This document shows positions 1 to 11,901 of a DNA stretch of 64,000 bases, one piece after another (position 1 is the first letter of the stretch; every line of letters begins with the position of its first letter). Both the position numbers and the translations under genes were made by a program. The DNA comes from Trichosphaerium sp. ATCC 40318 (taxonomy: Eukaryota > Discosea > Flabellinia > Trichosidae), in NCBI GenBank assembly GCA_038496445.1, contig JALMLS010000594.1:1-64000 (forward strand), written 5' to 3'. The notes under the pieces are model-generated. The model saw only the letters and a list, made by a program, of their open reading frames with translations, was not told where the DNA came from and ran no database searches.

Positions 1-238
1 CTTGTATTTATCTCAACTTTACAAGCTTGCTTCTACCCAGATGAGTACCTCACTTCAGTAGGTACGTAACTTATTGCGATAACCTACCTTCGACGGTTTT
101 ATTAAGTTGAATATGCTTGCCTACTTGATACTACCAGACCACGTGATCAACGTCATATTTATATTCATGTTTAACCTCCAAGCACAAGAGCGCTGTTTAT
201 ACAGAAAATGCTATTTTTTATCTCATTTCTTACTTTAG

Positions 239-1088
239 CGTATCTACAAAACGGGAATATTGCTGTTGCTTTTCAGAATATTATGAGCGATGTTGGTTTC
301 GTACGAAGTTTGAGACCTGGAAGTTGTACTCCGGTACGTTGAGAATATATTTATTAAATTTAACAGCACTCTATACGGTAGGTTGACAGATGTGATGAAA
401 TGAGTACATCTAACCCAAACACAAACATGAATGTCGATCCTATAACTGGTACCCTGTACGGTACCATAGACACCAGTGTTGCTGTCAATTCTTTTACGTC
501 ACTGTGTGAAGGTACCCTTGTATGTTCGTCTATGGTATCAGGACCTCCTAGCGCAGCTCCAAGTACGACTAGTAAACAGTAGCTTTATGTTGACTTGATT
601 TTTCTTCTAGCTATTGTAATTGGTTCTATATCATACATTGCAAGTGGTAGTGATATTGTGCGTATGAGACTACCAATAAATCCGCCTGATGTGTGTTCGA
701 TGCTTGGATCACCGATCACAACATCATGTACAAACATTAAAGGTAAATCAAGACAAGTAAACAGTTCTAGAAAAAAATAACATTGTTTACTAGGGTTGGC
801 TGTTTATGACAGTACACATATCTTAGTTGTTTGTGGATCAGAAGAAATGGAGAGTCATATATGTACAATACAAATACTGAAGCTTTGACAGCAAGTGGAT
901 TTGCTCAGATACCAACTCCAGACGATATTGTTGGCTTGTCTATTTCACCATGCAAACCGTACTTTTTAATACTTGTGTTCTTTCTTTTCATCGCATTCTT
1001 ACTTGTTTGTTTTTCTAGAAGTCATATTGATAGTGATATGCGTAGAGCTTTACTTTCAGGTTCAAGTGGTTATGGCGGCGGTAAATAA
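239..1088 (+). pseudogene. Secreted-protein family, copy A (5' incomplete, frameshifted)
   Basis: Five exons of the family described at 1551-2816 are recognisable at 239-333, 382-571, 611-742, 794-958 and 1019-1088, with the same intron positions and phases. The signal-peptide exon is not found; it may lie outside the window or be lost. In exon 794-958 a run of three G is reduced to two just after the Glu-Glu-Met codons. This makes the exon 165 nt instead of a phase-closing 166 and shifts the frame; the family sequence continues in another frame to the stop at 1088. Copy A is closest to copy H (same C-terminus, same 3' flank). It is either a recent pseudogene or a homopolymer sequencing error. 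Confidence 0.8.
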
Positions 1089-1550
1089 TGACTACCTAAC
1101 TCTATGAGCAATGTTTCAATAAACAATAGACATTTAATGAGTTGGAAACTGGCCTTCGCACATCTACGCTACATAGAATTGACACAAGATTCACAGATAA
1201 TTAACAAAACTATGTTTCCCCCATTGTTACGATAACTACAACACGAAAGTAGTTCAATTCAAGTCCCAATCTAAAAAATGTCTGGTGGACCTGTGGTATG
1301 AGAAGTAGTGCACTACTGGCTAAACATGTACGTACCTCGGTCTTAGAGATAGCACCGCATAGTTTATATCATAGTTTGTAAAAGTGACTATCCGGAGTTA
1401 CACAAAATTGGTATATATAACAATTTAATATTCACGCTATTGTAGCGTTTGTAGAGCAAAGCAGTGGGTGATATCAGCAGATTTGATAATAAAATGTGCA
1501 TGTGTGTCAGATTCTAACAGATGTTTCAAACCTCCCAAATAACAACAACA
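1089..1550. other. Intergenic, partly duplicated flank
   Basis: I see no gene here. The first about 60 nt match the 3' flank of copy H (52223-52280). The last about 230 nt match the sequence before copy D (3610-3832), so this promoter-side flank was duplicated together with the gene. Confidence 0.6.
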
Positions 1551-2816
1551 ATGTATCCTCGACCACTCCTCCTTTGTTTATTGGTTTCATCTTTCGTATA
1601 TGTATCAAGAGCTCAAAATACATTAGCAGCCGTAGGATACGAAGTGGGTGGTTCCAGGTTTTTCCAACGCTTTGAGTTGGAGTCTGGAACGCTTATAGGC
1701 GATCGTAAGTTCTTACAAACTTTCCTCTCTTTTAAACTTTATTCTCATACCCTGTAGCTTGTGCGCTTGAGCGCGACTATATTGCTTCAATGAGTGCGTC
1801 TCAATACAATAAAACACGTTTTAAGATTTCGGAGTAATTCAAAGCAAAAGACTTCTATTGTTTTTAGAACTGAGTTTGCGTTTAGTCAAAACTTCTCTTT
1901 GTTCTTTGTTTATTTCTTTTAGCGTTTCTACAAAATGGAAATCTTGCTATGGGTCTTGAGGGTGAATTTGATACGAGAGACGGTATGGTACAAACTTATG
2001 GACCTGAACCAGGTTGCGTTGCCGTACGTCATATTTAAAGAAACAATTTTCTGGAAACTTGAAAACGTTTTGTAACACGTGTATTTCTAGATTGAGAGTT
2101 GTACCGAAATGGCTACTGCTGCCACAAATACAAACATGAATGTTGATCCTGTAACGGGTACCTTGTATGGTACTTTGGACAATAGTGTCTCTGTCAATTC
2201 TTTTGCGTCACCTTGTGAACCCACTCCTGTGTGTGCGGAAATTGTAACAGGACCTCCAACAGTCGCAACAAGTAAGACTATTTTCACATTTTGATTTCAA
2301 TTCTGAACTAACTATTCTTTTCTTCCAGCTATTGTCATTGGGACGACAGTGTATATGGCAGCTCCATTCGTTAATGAGATTGTTGCTATGCTACTGCCAG
2401 ACACACCACCTGGTATGTGTTCAATGGTGGGTGATGCAGTCGCATCGCCATGTACCAGCATTAAAGGTAAAATCTCAAACTACAAGATAAAAAGCATTAA
2501 CAATAATCAAGGGTTCACTGTATTTGACAGTACACATATCCTTGTTGTTTGCGGATCACAAGAAATGGGAGACTCTTACTTGTTCAATATAAATGATGCT
2601 AGTTTCGCAGCAAGCGGATTCGCTCAGATACCTGATCCTGACAGAATTGTTGGGTTAGCTGTAGTAGGTGGAGCAAGTGGAGGTGGAGATACATGTCAAA
2701 CGTACTCACATTGCGTTTTCTTGCTGTCACCATTCTTATTTTTTTCTAGAAATGAAGTTGACAGTGCTGCGCGTATAGCTCTGCTTTCAGGTTCAAGTGG
2801 TTACGATAGTAAATAA
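1551..2816 (+). CDS. Secreted-protein family, copy B (intact)
   Basis: Six exons (1551-1704, 1923-2023, 2091-2271, 2329-2466, 2512-2701, 2750-2816) join in phase to a 276-residue protein. Residues 1-20 form a signal peptide (MYPRPLLLCLLV..., cleavage near SRA|QN). An in-frame ATG at 1521 exists, but the 1551 start places the hydrophobic core correctly and matches the other copies. The mature part has about nine Cys, a conserved NTNMNVDPVTGTLYGT block and a conserved ILVVCGS block. No family is recognised; the repeating short strands resemble beta-propeller blades, which is only a guess. Full-length sister copies are D and F; C is a nearby fragment. Probably secreted or surface-bound; function unknown. 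Confidence 0.85.
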
Positions 2817-3119
2817 TGAACGGTTGAAGGAACATTACTATGTAAAACTTAATATACTCAAGCGTTTGTTGAATTTCAACAATAATCCTTCGGTTGCTTT
2901 ATTTCTAAAAGGTGAGAAACACCTTTCTGTCTAATGATGTATGTATTTGTCTTAAATATGCTACGGTATGCTGAGCTTCCAAATCATGGATACAATTGCG
3001 CGTAGTTGCATTACGTAATTGCACCAAAAGGTTCAAAAGTGAATACATCTGAACAACTTTTATTCCATTAACTTCCTTTTCCACAAATGGTTTTTTTTTT
3101 TGGACACATTCACGCTTTG
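2817..3119. other. Intergenic
   Basis: AT-rich spacer with T and A runs. I see no coding or RNA signal. Confidence 0.5.
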
Positions 3120-3320
3120 TTTTAGTATGAGTGATGACGGTGATCTTAAAGATTATTGGAAATATGCATTATCAGCTAAGGTTGTTTCTTGCTTTCATCT
3201 CTTGGATTAATATCAAGCTCGAACTAGAGCCGTTGTAGCTTATTACGTTGAACCCCAAACTGGTACTATTCATCGCTTTGAGTTGGAGTCTGGAACCGTC
3301 TTAGCAGTACGTTTTTATTA
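3120..3320 (+). pseudogene. Secreted-protein family, copy C (exon 1 fragment)
   Basis: The stretch matches the upstream region and first exon of copy H (50800-51040): a shared GTGATGACGGTGATCT-like segment, a degraded signal-peptide segment and the conserved Phe-Glu-Leu-Glu-Ser-Gly end of exon 1. There is no intact start or hydrophobic core in frame, and no downstream exons follow before copy D. It is a 5' relic of the A/H subfamily. Confidence 0.65.
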
Positions 3321-3832
3321 TATATTGTACTTTACAAGCCTGTCCCGTTACGTGATCAACCAAACTTTGTTTTGTTTTCCTTCTCTTCAGTCAAGATTGT
3401 GTCATATATCTAGGGTTATAAGACGTTGTATTAGACAAGGTAAGGAGAATTCTAATCTACTACAAACTTATTTACAATGTTTAAGGGAACTTTGTTATCT
3501 ACAGAATTGATAAAAACTCACAGATAAATAACAAAACTCAATAATGTGTCAGATATGGTTCTCCCCATTGTTACGACATTTACAACATAGTATTTACATA
3601 ATATCTGTGTGGATGAGAAGTAGTGCACTACTGGCTAAACGGTACCTACACCGCATAGTTTTACATCATAGTTTGTAAAAGTGACTATAGTTACACAAAA
3701 TTGGTATATAACAATTTAATATTCACGCTATTGTAGCGTTTGTAGAGCAAAGCAGTGGTGATATCAGCAGATTTGATAATAAAATGTGTGTCAGACACAG
3801 GTTCATCCAAAACATCCTAAATAACAACAACA

Positions 3833-5096
3833 ATGTATCTTCGACCACTCCTCCTTTGTTTATTGGTTTCATCTTTCGTATACGTATCAAGAGCTCAACA
3901 TACATTAGCAGCTGTTGGATACCACATCGGATACCTCAAAGATGATTTTTTCCAACGCTTTGAGTTGGAGTCTGGAGATCTTATAGGCGATCGTAAGTTC
4001 GTAAACATGTATCTTTCTCTTTTAAACTGCTATTCTCATACGTTGTAGCTTGTTCTATAGATTCCGAGTTTATTGCTTCAATGAGTGCGTCCCAATACAA
4101 TAAAACACGTTTTAAGATTTTCAGAAGTTAATTCAAAGCAAAACGACTTTGTATTGTTTTTTCGAACTGAGTTTGCGTTAGTCGCATCTATATCTCTTTG
4201 TTTATTTCTTTTTAGCGTTTCTACAAAATGGAAATCTTGCTGTATCTTTCGAGGATGGAAATGAAAGAAGCGGTATGATACAAACTTATGGACCTGAAGC
4301 AGGTTGCGTTGCCGTACGTCATATTTAAAGAAATAATTTTCTGGAAACTTGAACACGTTTCGTAACACGTGTATTTCTAGATTGAGAGTTGTACTGAAAT
4401 GGCTACTGCTGCCACAAATACAAACATGAATGTTGATCCTGTAACGGGTACCTTGTATGGTACTTTGGACTTTAGCGTTGATGTCAATTCTTTTGTGTCA
4501 CCTTGTGAACCCACTCCTGTGTGTACGGAAATAACAACAGGACCCCCAACAGTCGCAACAAGTAAGACTATTTTCACACTTAGATTTCAATTCTGAACTA
4601 ACTATTCTTTTCTTCCAGCTATTGTCATTGGGACGACAGTGTATATGGCAGACACAAACAACAATGAGATTGTTTTTATGAGCCTGCCAGACACACCACC
4701 TGGTATGTGTTCAATGGTGGGATCACCAGTCGCATCGCCATGTACCAACATTAAAGGTAAAATCTCAAACTACAAAATACAACATTAACAATAATCAAGG
4801 GTTCACTGTATTTGACAGCACGCGCATCCTTGTTGTTTGCGGTTCAGAAGAAATGGGAGCATCTTACTTGTTCAATATAAATGACAACTCTTTCCCACCA
4901 AGCGGATTCGCTCAGATACCTGATCCTGACAATATTGTTGGATTAGCTGTAGGTGGAGCTATATGTCAAAGGTACTCTCATGGCGTTTCTCCTTTTTTTT
5001 AAACTATATTCTTACTTTGTTTCTAGAAGTGAAGTTGATAGTGCTGCACGTAAAGCTCTGCTTTCAGGTTCAAGTGGCTATGGTGATAGTAAATAA
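3833..5096 (+). CDS. Secreted-protein family, copy D (intact)
   Basis: Exons 3833-3992, 4216-4313, 4381-4561, 4619-4756, 4800-4971 and 5027-5096 give 272 residues. The signal peptide is residues 1-20 (MYLRPLLLCLLV...). Intron positions and phases equal those of copies B and F. It differs from B mainly after the signal peptide (HIGYLKDDFFQ region) and in exon 4, where several substitutions are clustered, while the exon 3 core is nearly identical. The shared 5' flank with copy B points to tandem duplication. Role unknown; predicted extracellular. Confidence 0.85.
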
Positions 5097-5339
5097 TGAA
5101 CGATTGAAAGAACATTACTATGTAAAACTTAATGTACTTTAGCGTGTTTTCAACAATGCCTTTTTTTTTTGGTTGTTTCTTTTACAGGTTCTGTCTTATG
5201 GCGTATGAAATTTATCGTAAATAAAGTGATTTCAATTATTGTGTACCAACAGGTTTGAATATTTGCGACACTCTTTCTTCCTTACTCGGAAATAATAAGC
5301 CAATTTTAGATTGAAACCTGTCGACATAGCTTTACCCAG

Positions 5340-5805
5340 TGCCGTGTACAATCTAAATGGGCACTTTGTGTACTCTACAATAAAATTGAGTTAGAGTCTG
5401 GAACACGTATTAGCTCTTGTAACACTAGTAACGTTGGTCTAAAAAACAACAAGCGGGTATCTACGAAGTCACGTGATCAAAGGTCAAACCACAAGAATGT
5501 TTTTGACTATTTTTTGCTATTTTTAGCTGTTATGCTCCTTCTCTTACCACTTTATTGCTGTATGCATGTTTCCGGTACTGGTACTGCACAAAATTTGAGC
5601 CCAGTACTTTGCGCTCCTGTATATCAAAGAGAAGAAACCTACCATTATTAATAACGCAATAAGATACGAATGGGATGATTGCCCAAACACAAACATGAAT
5701 ATTGGTCCTTTCACGGTACCATGTATAGTACCATAAACAACAGTGGTGCCTTTAATCCTTTCACATCACTATGTGAAGGTACTTCTGTTCACGTATGGTG
5801 ATAAG
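5340..5805 (+). pseudogene. Secreted-protein family, copy E (degraded)
   Basis: Scattered blocks of the A/H subfamily remain in order: the end of exon 1 (GAGTCTGGAACACG), a piece resembling exon 2, and an exon 3 block with the NTNMNI-like codons near 5680. Frames are broken and several introns are missing or unreadable. It is an old relic. Confidence 0.6.
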
Positions 5806-6036
5806 TCTTGTCTATTATCAATTACATAAACATTACGATTATCATCTATCCTCAGTCAACGCAAATCCACAAACTACAAAAAACACGTGACAACGAATGT
5901 AGCACGTGTATAACCTTTTACTGTTATAATACAAATGGCGGCTACCGAGGCAAGTTATTATTTGATTGTAATGTGATCAGCCTTCTAAAGCACTTGATAT
6001 TAGATTAAAGGCTCTACGTTAGATTGTTGCTTACTA

Positions 6037-6546
6037 TTGTATGTTCCGCTTGAATTACAGCTTGATATACTTGAAATAGACGCAGAAGTATATTTAAAAT
6101 GGCCTCTGCTATCCAAGAAAACAGCGATGACAACAAGGTTTGATTGTGACTTGAATAAACATGGGAAATGGCAGAAACACAGAAAAACAAAAAAGAAAAG
6201 TAGGCGCAAGAACATCTTGACACATTATCAGATTGTATGTCAAGAATATTGGAGACATGGAAAGCTTCATGGAGATTATAAGGAGTGGCATGGATGTGGT
6301 CAACTAATGAAAAGGTGCCCGTATGTTAATGGAAATAAAGAAGGAGTACAAACACTTTGGTATTACAATGGAGACATATGGACACAAAGTCATTATGTTA
6401 ATGGTAAAAGAGAAGGAGAACATAAAGTGTGGTATTCGAATGGTCAGCTGTCTATACAGTGCTATTTCGCAAATGACACCCTGGTAGGAGAGTACAAAAG
6501 ATGGGAGAGAAATGGTCAATTATCAGCACATACTAGCTATTCGTGA
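6037..6546 (+). CDS. MORN/YwqK-like repeat protein
   Basis: An open frame of about 169 residues. The first 25 residues (PLELQLDIL...WPLLSK) look like a short F-box-like helix segment. Residues 70-165 are at least four about 23-residue repeats with the pattern G-x-x-(E/D)-G-x-x-x-x-W-Y-x-x-G-x-L, as in MORN and bacterial YwqK families. Such repeats are common in giant viruses of amoebae and in some protists; YwqK proteins are sometimes annotated as antitoxins, for which there is no evidence here. No ATG precedes the N-terminal block in frame (the open frame begins TTG), so an upstream exon is missing from my model or the gene is 5' damaged. A related copy lies at 14794-15431. Confidence 0.65.
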   Translation: MYVPLELQLDILEIDAEVYLKWPLLSKKTAMTTRFDCDLNKHGKWQKHRKTKKKSRRKNILTHYQIVCQEYWRHGKLHGDYKEWHGCGQLMKRCPYVNGNKEGVQTLWYYNGDIWTQSHYVNGKREGEHKVWYSNGQLSIQCYFANDTLVGEYKRWERNGQLSAHTSYS

Positions 6547-7097
6547 ACAAACTGGAGAAACTCACGTGTTTAGTACATTTTTGAGAGGTAGGTGAAACAA
6601 TTGAAGTATTGTCTGTGCACATGTGGCAACAAGGAGCTAGAGCTGTATTAGCATAACAATAAAGGCATAACTACTTTGCAAGTTCTGCCTTCAAAATGGT
6701 AGCCGTCGCAGGAGGACGGGAAGACGGTTCAGTAAAACGGCATTAAACATTGCTTTAATTGCAAGCATAGTATTCTCCACGCGTAAAAATAGCGTAGAAA
6801 ACAGTATTAGTCCTCTTTTAATTAATATAACCTCTTTTTTACTACCGTTTGACATACTATCACGACGCCAGCGTATAAATATTAGCGGTTTCCATTCCTA
6901 GGGAGTCCTCGTTTAGTTCAAGGGAAACAGCCTGTGCACTTTTGTTGTTTCCACATAAATGCGTGAGACTTCTAGAGGCGGAAAAACCCGCGAAACATTG
7001 AACCCTATCGGAAGATTTGCCTTTTTTGGTAAGTGTTCCGCTTTTATGACCAATTGTGACTGTAACGAGAGACCATTATATCTTCACAGCAACCCAC
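6547..7097. other. Spacer and 5' region of the GST gene
   Basis: No independent gene is seen. A possible upstream exon (6959-7030) is followed by a GTAAGT donor and an acceptor at 7089. It is in frame with the GST start and would add 26 residues (MRETSRGG... to ...ATH) to the protein. Confidence 0.5.
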
Positions 7098-8120
7098 ATG
7101 GCTACTATTCACTACCTCGCTCTATCTGCTCCATGTCGTATCGCTCATATTGCCGCTCTCGCCACTGGAGCTGAAGTCACACTCAAGGTATTAAATGCCA
7201 GGCAAGACACGTACTTACGCACTCCTCACTAGACTGTCGATTTACTCAAAGGAGAACATAAACAAGAAGCGTTCTTGGCAATCAACCCAAAACACCAAGT
7301 GCCTGCTGTTACTGAAGGAGATGTAACAGTATGTGACTCTAGCGCTATTGTCAGGTACTTTAATATATTCTCTTTTAGAAAAACGCACTGACACTTGAAA
7401 AGGTACTTCAGCGTTAAGAATCCATCACCTGTGTACCCAATAAACGATGCAGCAGCATTAGCACCAGTACGTCCCAAAAAAAAAAAGCTCGTTTGTGGTG
7501 ACGTCATTGTGTTTTGACATTGCGTTTGTGTTCGAGCTCGTACTGAGCAACAATTTTTTTTTGATTTGTTTTTTTTCGTTTAGATTGACTCTGCATACGA
7601 ATCTATTCGTAATGATGTGTTTGGAACTTGCAACAGCTTCGCTTTTGAGAATGTTTTTGTATCAAAAGTATTTAAGATGAGAGACACAGATCCAGAAAAA
7701 ATGAAGGAAATTACAGCTAAACTTACAAGTGAGGTACGTCTTCACTTCAAGAGATTCTCATTACTTTCTTCTTTCACTCTCATCACAAAAGAGATACCTA
7801 AAGTCTTTGAAAACTGCTGTTAACGAGGACAGAACAAACACTTTATTGTTTTGTTGAACCTGCGTTCGAAGACTAACATGGTTTTTTAGTTGGAATTTTA
7901 TGAGAAGAACTACTTCAAGTCATCTGGTTTCTTGGTCGGTAAATCTGTATCTATGGCTGATTACACACTATGCGTTTCTCTCGCTCATGCTACTGGTACA
8001 GGATACAAGGTAGCTCTTCCTACAAAGGTCGGTGCTTTGTTCGAAACTCTAAAGAAGGATCCTATTTATGCTACAGCACACAAAGATTTCTTTGGGTTCG
8101 CTGCTAGCCTCAAGCTTTAA
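7098..8120 (+). CDS. Glutathione S-transferase
   Basis: Exons 7098-7187, 7233-7354, 7403-7466, 7584-7733 and 7890-8120 join in phase to 218 residues. The N-terminal half is a thioredoxin-like domain: MATIHYLALSAPCR start with Ser/Cys near residue 10, then KHQVPAV with the cis-Pro, and the glutathione-binding D-S-S-A-I motif. The C-terminal half is the helical GST domain with the conserved G-x-S-x-x-x-A-D-Y motif (GKSVSMADY). It probably conjugates glutathione to electrophiles in the cytosol. An in-frame upstream exon at 6959-7030 could supply a longer, basic N-terminus. Similar N-terminal domains occur in eEF1B-gamma, but the length fits a free GST. Confidence 0.9.
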
Positions 8121-8446
8121 AAATAAAAATACTTTTAAATAAATACACCAATTAATCAAACGCGGTATCAGGTTTCCGATAATGAGTAAATATATTCACG
8201 TGTTTTTGTTCACAACTTTTTTTTGACATGTTTTTACGATTTAGAAAGCCAGAAAAAAAGAAAACTTTACAGGCGCCATGGCTACTTTAGTTTCTTGATT
8301 TCTTGTTGTTTTTTTGTAAGTATGTATGTGCACTATTTTTTAATGGGAGATTTATTGAAAAGACATAAGCCTACTTTGCGTTGTATGGACGTAATTGTTT
8401 GAGATTTTTTTTTGTAGTTGAGCCATGGGAAAAAAAAACAAGTTTT

Positions 8447-9088
8447 TTAAGCAAAGTTCATTATAGCGTCCAACTCGAAGCAATCGCCTACACACTGGGT
8501 TGAACATTGCCATCCTGTCATATCAGAGCAGTAGTATACATCTAATAAACGATTTTTAGGATCAAACAAGTTAAAAAGATATCCAAAAATCTGAAACGGT
8601 AAAACGTGCGTAGTCATGTGATTTTGAACAAAATAATAAACACAAACGTACTGTCTGATTCACGTGTATATTTTACGCAATCTGGGGCAGCTACACCAGC
8701 ACCATTACCAGGATCAGGTAAACATAATCTAGCACCAACTGTCTTTAACTGAGAGCAGAATCTACGCGATAATTAGCGAAAAAAAAAGAAAAATCAAATA
8801 CAAAGCGCCCGCGGGGCTTTTATTAGGTTTGTTTGCTTTTTTGTTTATTTATACGTACTGCACCATCTGTAATAGCGCAACCTTAACTGCGCGGTTACAA
8901 GCGTCATCGCGAGATTCGCATGAGGTACCATAACCACAACCAGTTGCTGTTGTTTGGTTACAGTAAAACATGCCGAGTGGTGGTGTCTCTGGAGGAGTTG
9001 AAGAAGCTGTTGGTGTTTGTTCGTAGCTTCTTGTAAGACTTGCGCATACAACGGCTAGAAGTAAAGAGATACAAATAAGGTATTTCAT
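8447..9088 (-). CDS. Small secreted Cys-rich protein
   Basis: Three exons read leftward (9088-8859, 8761-8652, 8541-8447) join in phase to 144 residues. Residues 1-17 form a signal peptide (MKYLICISLLLAVVCAS). A Ser/Thr/Pro-rich linker follows, then about a dozen Cys, including C-N-x-x-x-x-T-G-C, WQCSTQC and GDCFEL. The even spread of Cys suggests a disulfide-stabilised extracellular domain. No family is recognised. It lies tail to tail with the GST gene. Confidence 0.75.
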
Positions 9089-10123
9089 CGCGGAGCAGTG
9101 GTTGTTTTAAAAGGATCACCTCAGATAACAGATTGGAAAATTCGATTTTTTTTATGTGCATTGTGGTTTTTTTCAGTTTTCAAAAAAAACCTCTTTAGAC
9201 GATCCTTATTCCTCTCATATATTATCGCAAGGATATTTAATTTATGTACCTACAAAACGCGGCTATCAGATTATAATTTCGTATTCGCAAAGGTTTGTGG
9301 CCATTTTTTTGCTCAAAAATTAATGGTTTTGGTGAAAAGTTTTGGGCACGTGATAAATATTACTTTATCTTAAGCTAATACTGTCAATATACGCGTAATC
9401 AGATGTTCTTTGTTGTATTGGGAAAATACACACTTAAAAATTAACAGCTTAGTTAGACTCTACAATACCACGCACAGTACTTTCGCATTGCGATTAAATC
9501 GAGAATACAAGTCTAAAGAACAGCTGTCTCAGTTAATGTTCTTCCGGTATGAAATAATGAATTTCATGACTAAAATATACATTCACGCACATTAGGCTGC
9601 GGCAGTAAACGTTCGAAAATTGTGCAATTTGATGGCTGATTTTACTGGATTTGTGGGTTTTGGTGTTCTGTTGACTGGTAGTAAAAAAAGGAGCATTCCC
9701 GGGAAGTGACAACAGGTGCTACAAACCAAAAGCTCTTCAAACTCCTGAGTCACCAAACGCCCGTGAGTATTAATGAATATGCCATGCGGACACTGATATA
9801 AATATTGCTTGTATTCACAACACAAGAACAGTACTCAGTTTGCACAAAAGCTAGCCTACTGGACCCGTGAGTTTGGTAGGTTTTGGTACACTTGAGATTG
9901 GCATTTTTATTTTTACCAAAGCAACGAATATCTACCGTTTACGTACCTCAGCCTGTAGAAAAACGAGTCTCAGGAGCATCAACGCAAGAAAAGCACATCA
10001 GTGAGTTAGATGGGCAACATGCGGCTTTCTATGTTAGGTTCAGAGTTTAAAGAAACATGAATATCAACAAACAGACTAATCAAGTAATGTTTATTAAGTT
10101 TTACTATTAACGTTCTTCAGACA
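9089..10123. other. Intergenic, about 1 kb, one weak ORF
   Basis: AT-rich. The only open frame of note is 9592-9825 on the minus strand (77 codons, several Cys near the start, no recognisable domain, no homologue elsewhere in the window). I do not consider it proven. Confidence 0.4.
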
Positions 10124-11383
10124 TTATTTACTATCGCCATAACCACTTGAACCTGAAAGCAGAGCTTTACGTGCAGCACTATCAACTTCACTTCTAGAAA
10201 CAAAGTAAGAAAGGTGTTTAAAAAGAAGGAGAAACGCCATGAGAGTACCTTTGACATATAGCTCCACCTACAGCTAATCCAACAATTCTGTCAGGATCAG
10301 GTATCCGAGCGAATCCGCTTGGTGCGAAAGAATTGTCATTTATATTGAACAAGTAAGAGTCTCCCATTTCTTCTGATCCACAAACAACAAGGAGGTGTGT
10401 GCTGTCAAATACAGTCAACCCTGTTTATTTTTAATGTTGTATTTCATAGTTTGAGATTTTACCTTTAATGTTGGTACATGGTGCTGTGTTTGGACCACCC
10501 ACCATTGAACACATGTCAGGTGGACTTGCTGGTAAGCTCATAGCTACAATAAAATCATCGTTTGGGTCTGCCATATATGCTGTCGTCCCAATGACAACAG
10601 CTGGAAGGAAGAATAGTTAGTACAGAATTGGATTTCAAGTGTACAAAGAATCTTACTTGTTGCAACTGTTGGAGGTCCTGTTGTTATATCCGAACATACA
10701 GGAGTGGGTTCACAAAGTGATGAAAAAGAATTGACAGTAACACTACTACCCAAAGTACCATATATAGTACCCGTTACAGGATCAACATTCATGTTTGTAG
10801 CCGTTCCATCCATATCCGAATCTGTGCAAGTTTCAATCTAGACATAATCACGTGATTATTATGAACGATTGTTGGCTTCAAAAAAATTGTATATAATATG
10901 ACGTACAGGAACGCAACCTGGTTCAGGTCCCAAAGTTATCACACTACCGAGTCTGTCACCAGTTCCATCTTCAAGACCTACAGCAAGATTTCCATTTTGT
11001 AGAAACGCTAAAAGAAATAAATAACGAGCAAAAAGTAGATGAGACTAAAACGCAAACTCGGTTCTAAAAAACAAAAGACGGCTTTTCGCTTTGAATAAAC
11101 TGCCGAAACCTAAAAACGGGTTTTATTGTATTGAGACGCACTCATTGTAGTAACAAACTGGGGACCAAGCACACAAGCTACAAGGTATGAGAATAAAGTT
11201 TAAAAGAGAAAGACACGTGTTTAAGAACTTACGATCGCCTATAAGCGTTCCAGACTCCAACTCAAAGCGTTGGTAAAATCTAGAGCTACTATCGTATCCA
11301 ACAGCTGCTAATGTATGTTGAGCTCTTGATACATATACTAAAGATGAAACCAATAAACAAAGGAGAAGTGGTCGTAGATACAT
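10124..11383 (-). CDS. Secreted-protein family, copy F (intact, opposite strand)
   Basis: Six exons read leftward (11383-11233, 11007-10907, 10837-10657, 10600-10463, 10420-10249, 10193-10124) close in phase to 270 residues. It has the same signal peptide and exon plan as copies B and D. It is inverted relative to them and is followed upstream by a degraded direct duplicate, copy G. Exon 2 ends in a Pro codon where B and D have Ala; otherwise the Cys pattern is kept. Function unknown; predicted extracellular. Confidence 0.85.
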
Positions 11384-11560
11384 TGTTGTTGTTATTTGGG
11401 ATGTTTTGGATGAACCTGTGTCTGACACACAATGCACATTTTCATCATATCTGCTGATATCACCCACTGATTTGCTCTACAGCTAACGGAGGGTACAATT
11501 AAGGGTACATGTGAGCTGGCCTATCTATTGTAGGTCGCTATGGAGTTATATCTCGGAAAC

Positions 11561-11755
11561 TCACGAGCCCGTTGAGTCTCGGAACATTAACTGAATATCC
11601 TCAACACGGACACACAACAATAAATTAACTAACTTGTTGGTAGCCACTTGTGTGTATCCATTGTCTTCCAGCCTGCTTACAAAAACAGTGTAGGCTATTT
11701 TTAAACACACATAAATTTGAAGCAGTTCTTCGACTCTCTTGAATATTTCAGACAT
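11561..11755 (-). CDS. Small hypothetical ORF upstream of copy F
   Basis: 64 codons from ATG to stop, starting MSEIFKRVEELLQIY, helical in character with no recognised domain. It lies in the part of the copy F flank that is duplicated, in damaged form, near 14200-14400, where the frame is not kept. It could be a short real gene, a first exon, or chance. Confidence 0.3.
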   Translation of the reverse strand: MSEIFKRVEELLQIYVCLKIAYTVFVSRLEDNGYTQVATNKLVNLLLCVRVEDIQLMFRDSTGS

Positions 11756-11901
11756 TATTTTGCAACTAGAAGACAGCTGAGATTGTCTCTTAAGTACAGT
11801 TCTCTGTTACAGTTAATCAAAGGGTTAGTTAATGAATGGAATAACTAGTTAATAAACAAATAACTAGTTATTAGGCAGATTACGATGGAACTTTATTTAA
11901 G

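Noticed and set aside
2087-2287. Minus-strand open frame of 66 codons, also present at 4377-4577
   Set aside because: It is antisense to exon 3 of the secreted-protein family in both places, so its conservation only reflects the sense gene.
4078-4368. Minus-strand open frame of 96 codons
   Set aside because: It overlaps exon 2 and introns of the intact copy D and shows no domain or conservation.
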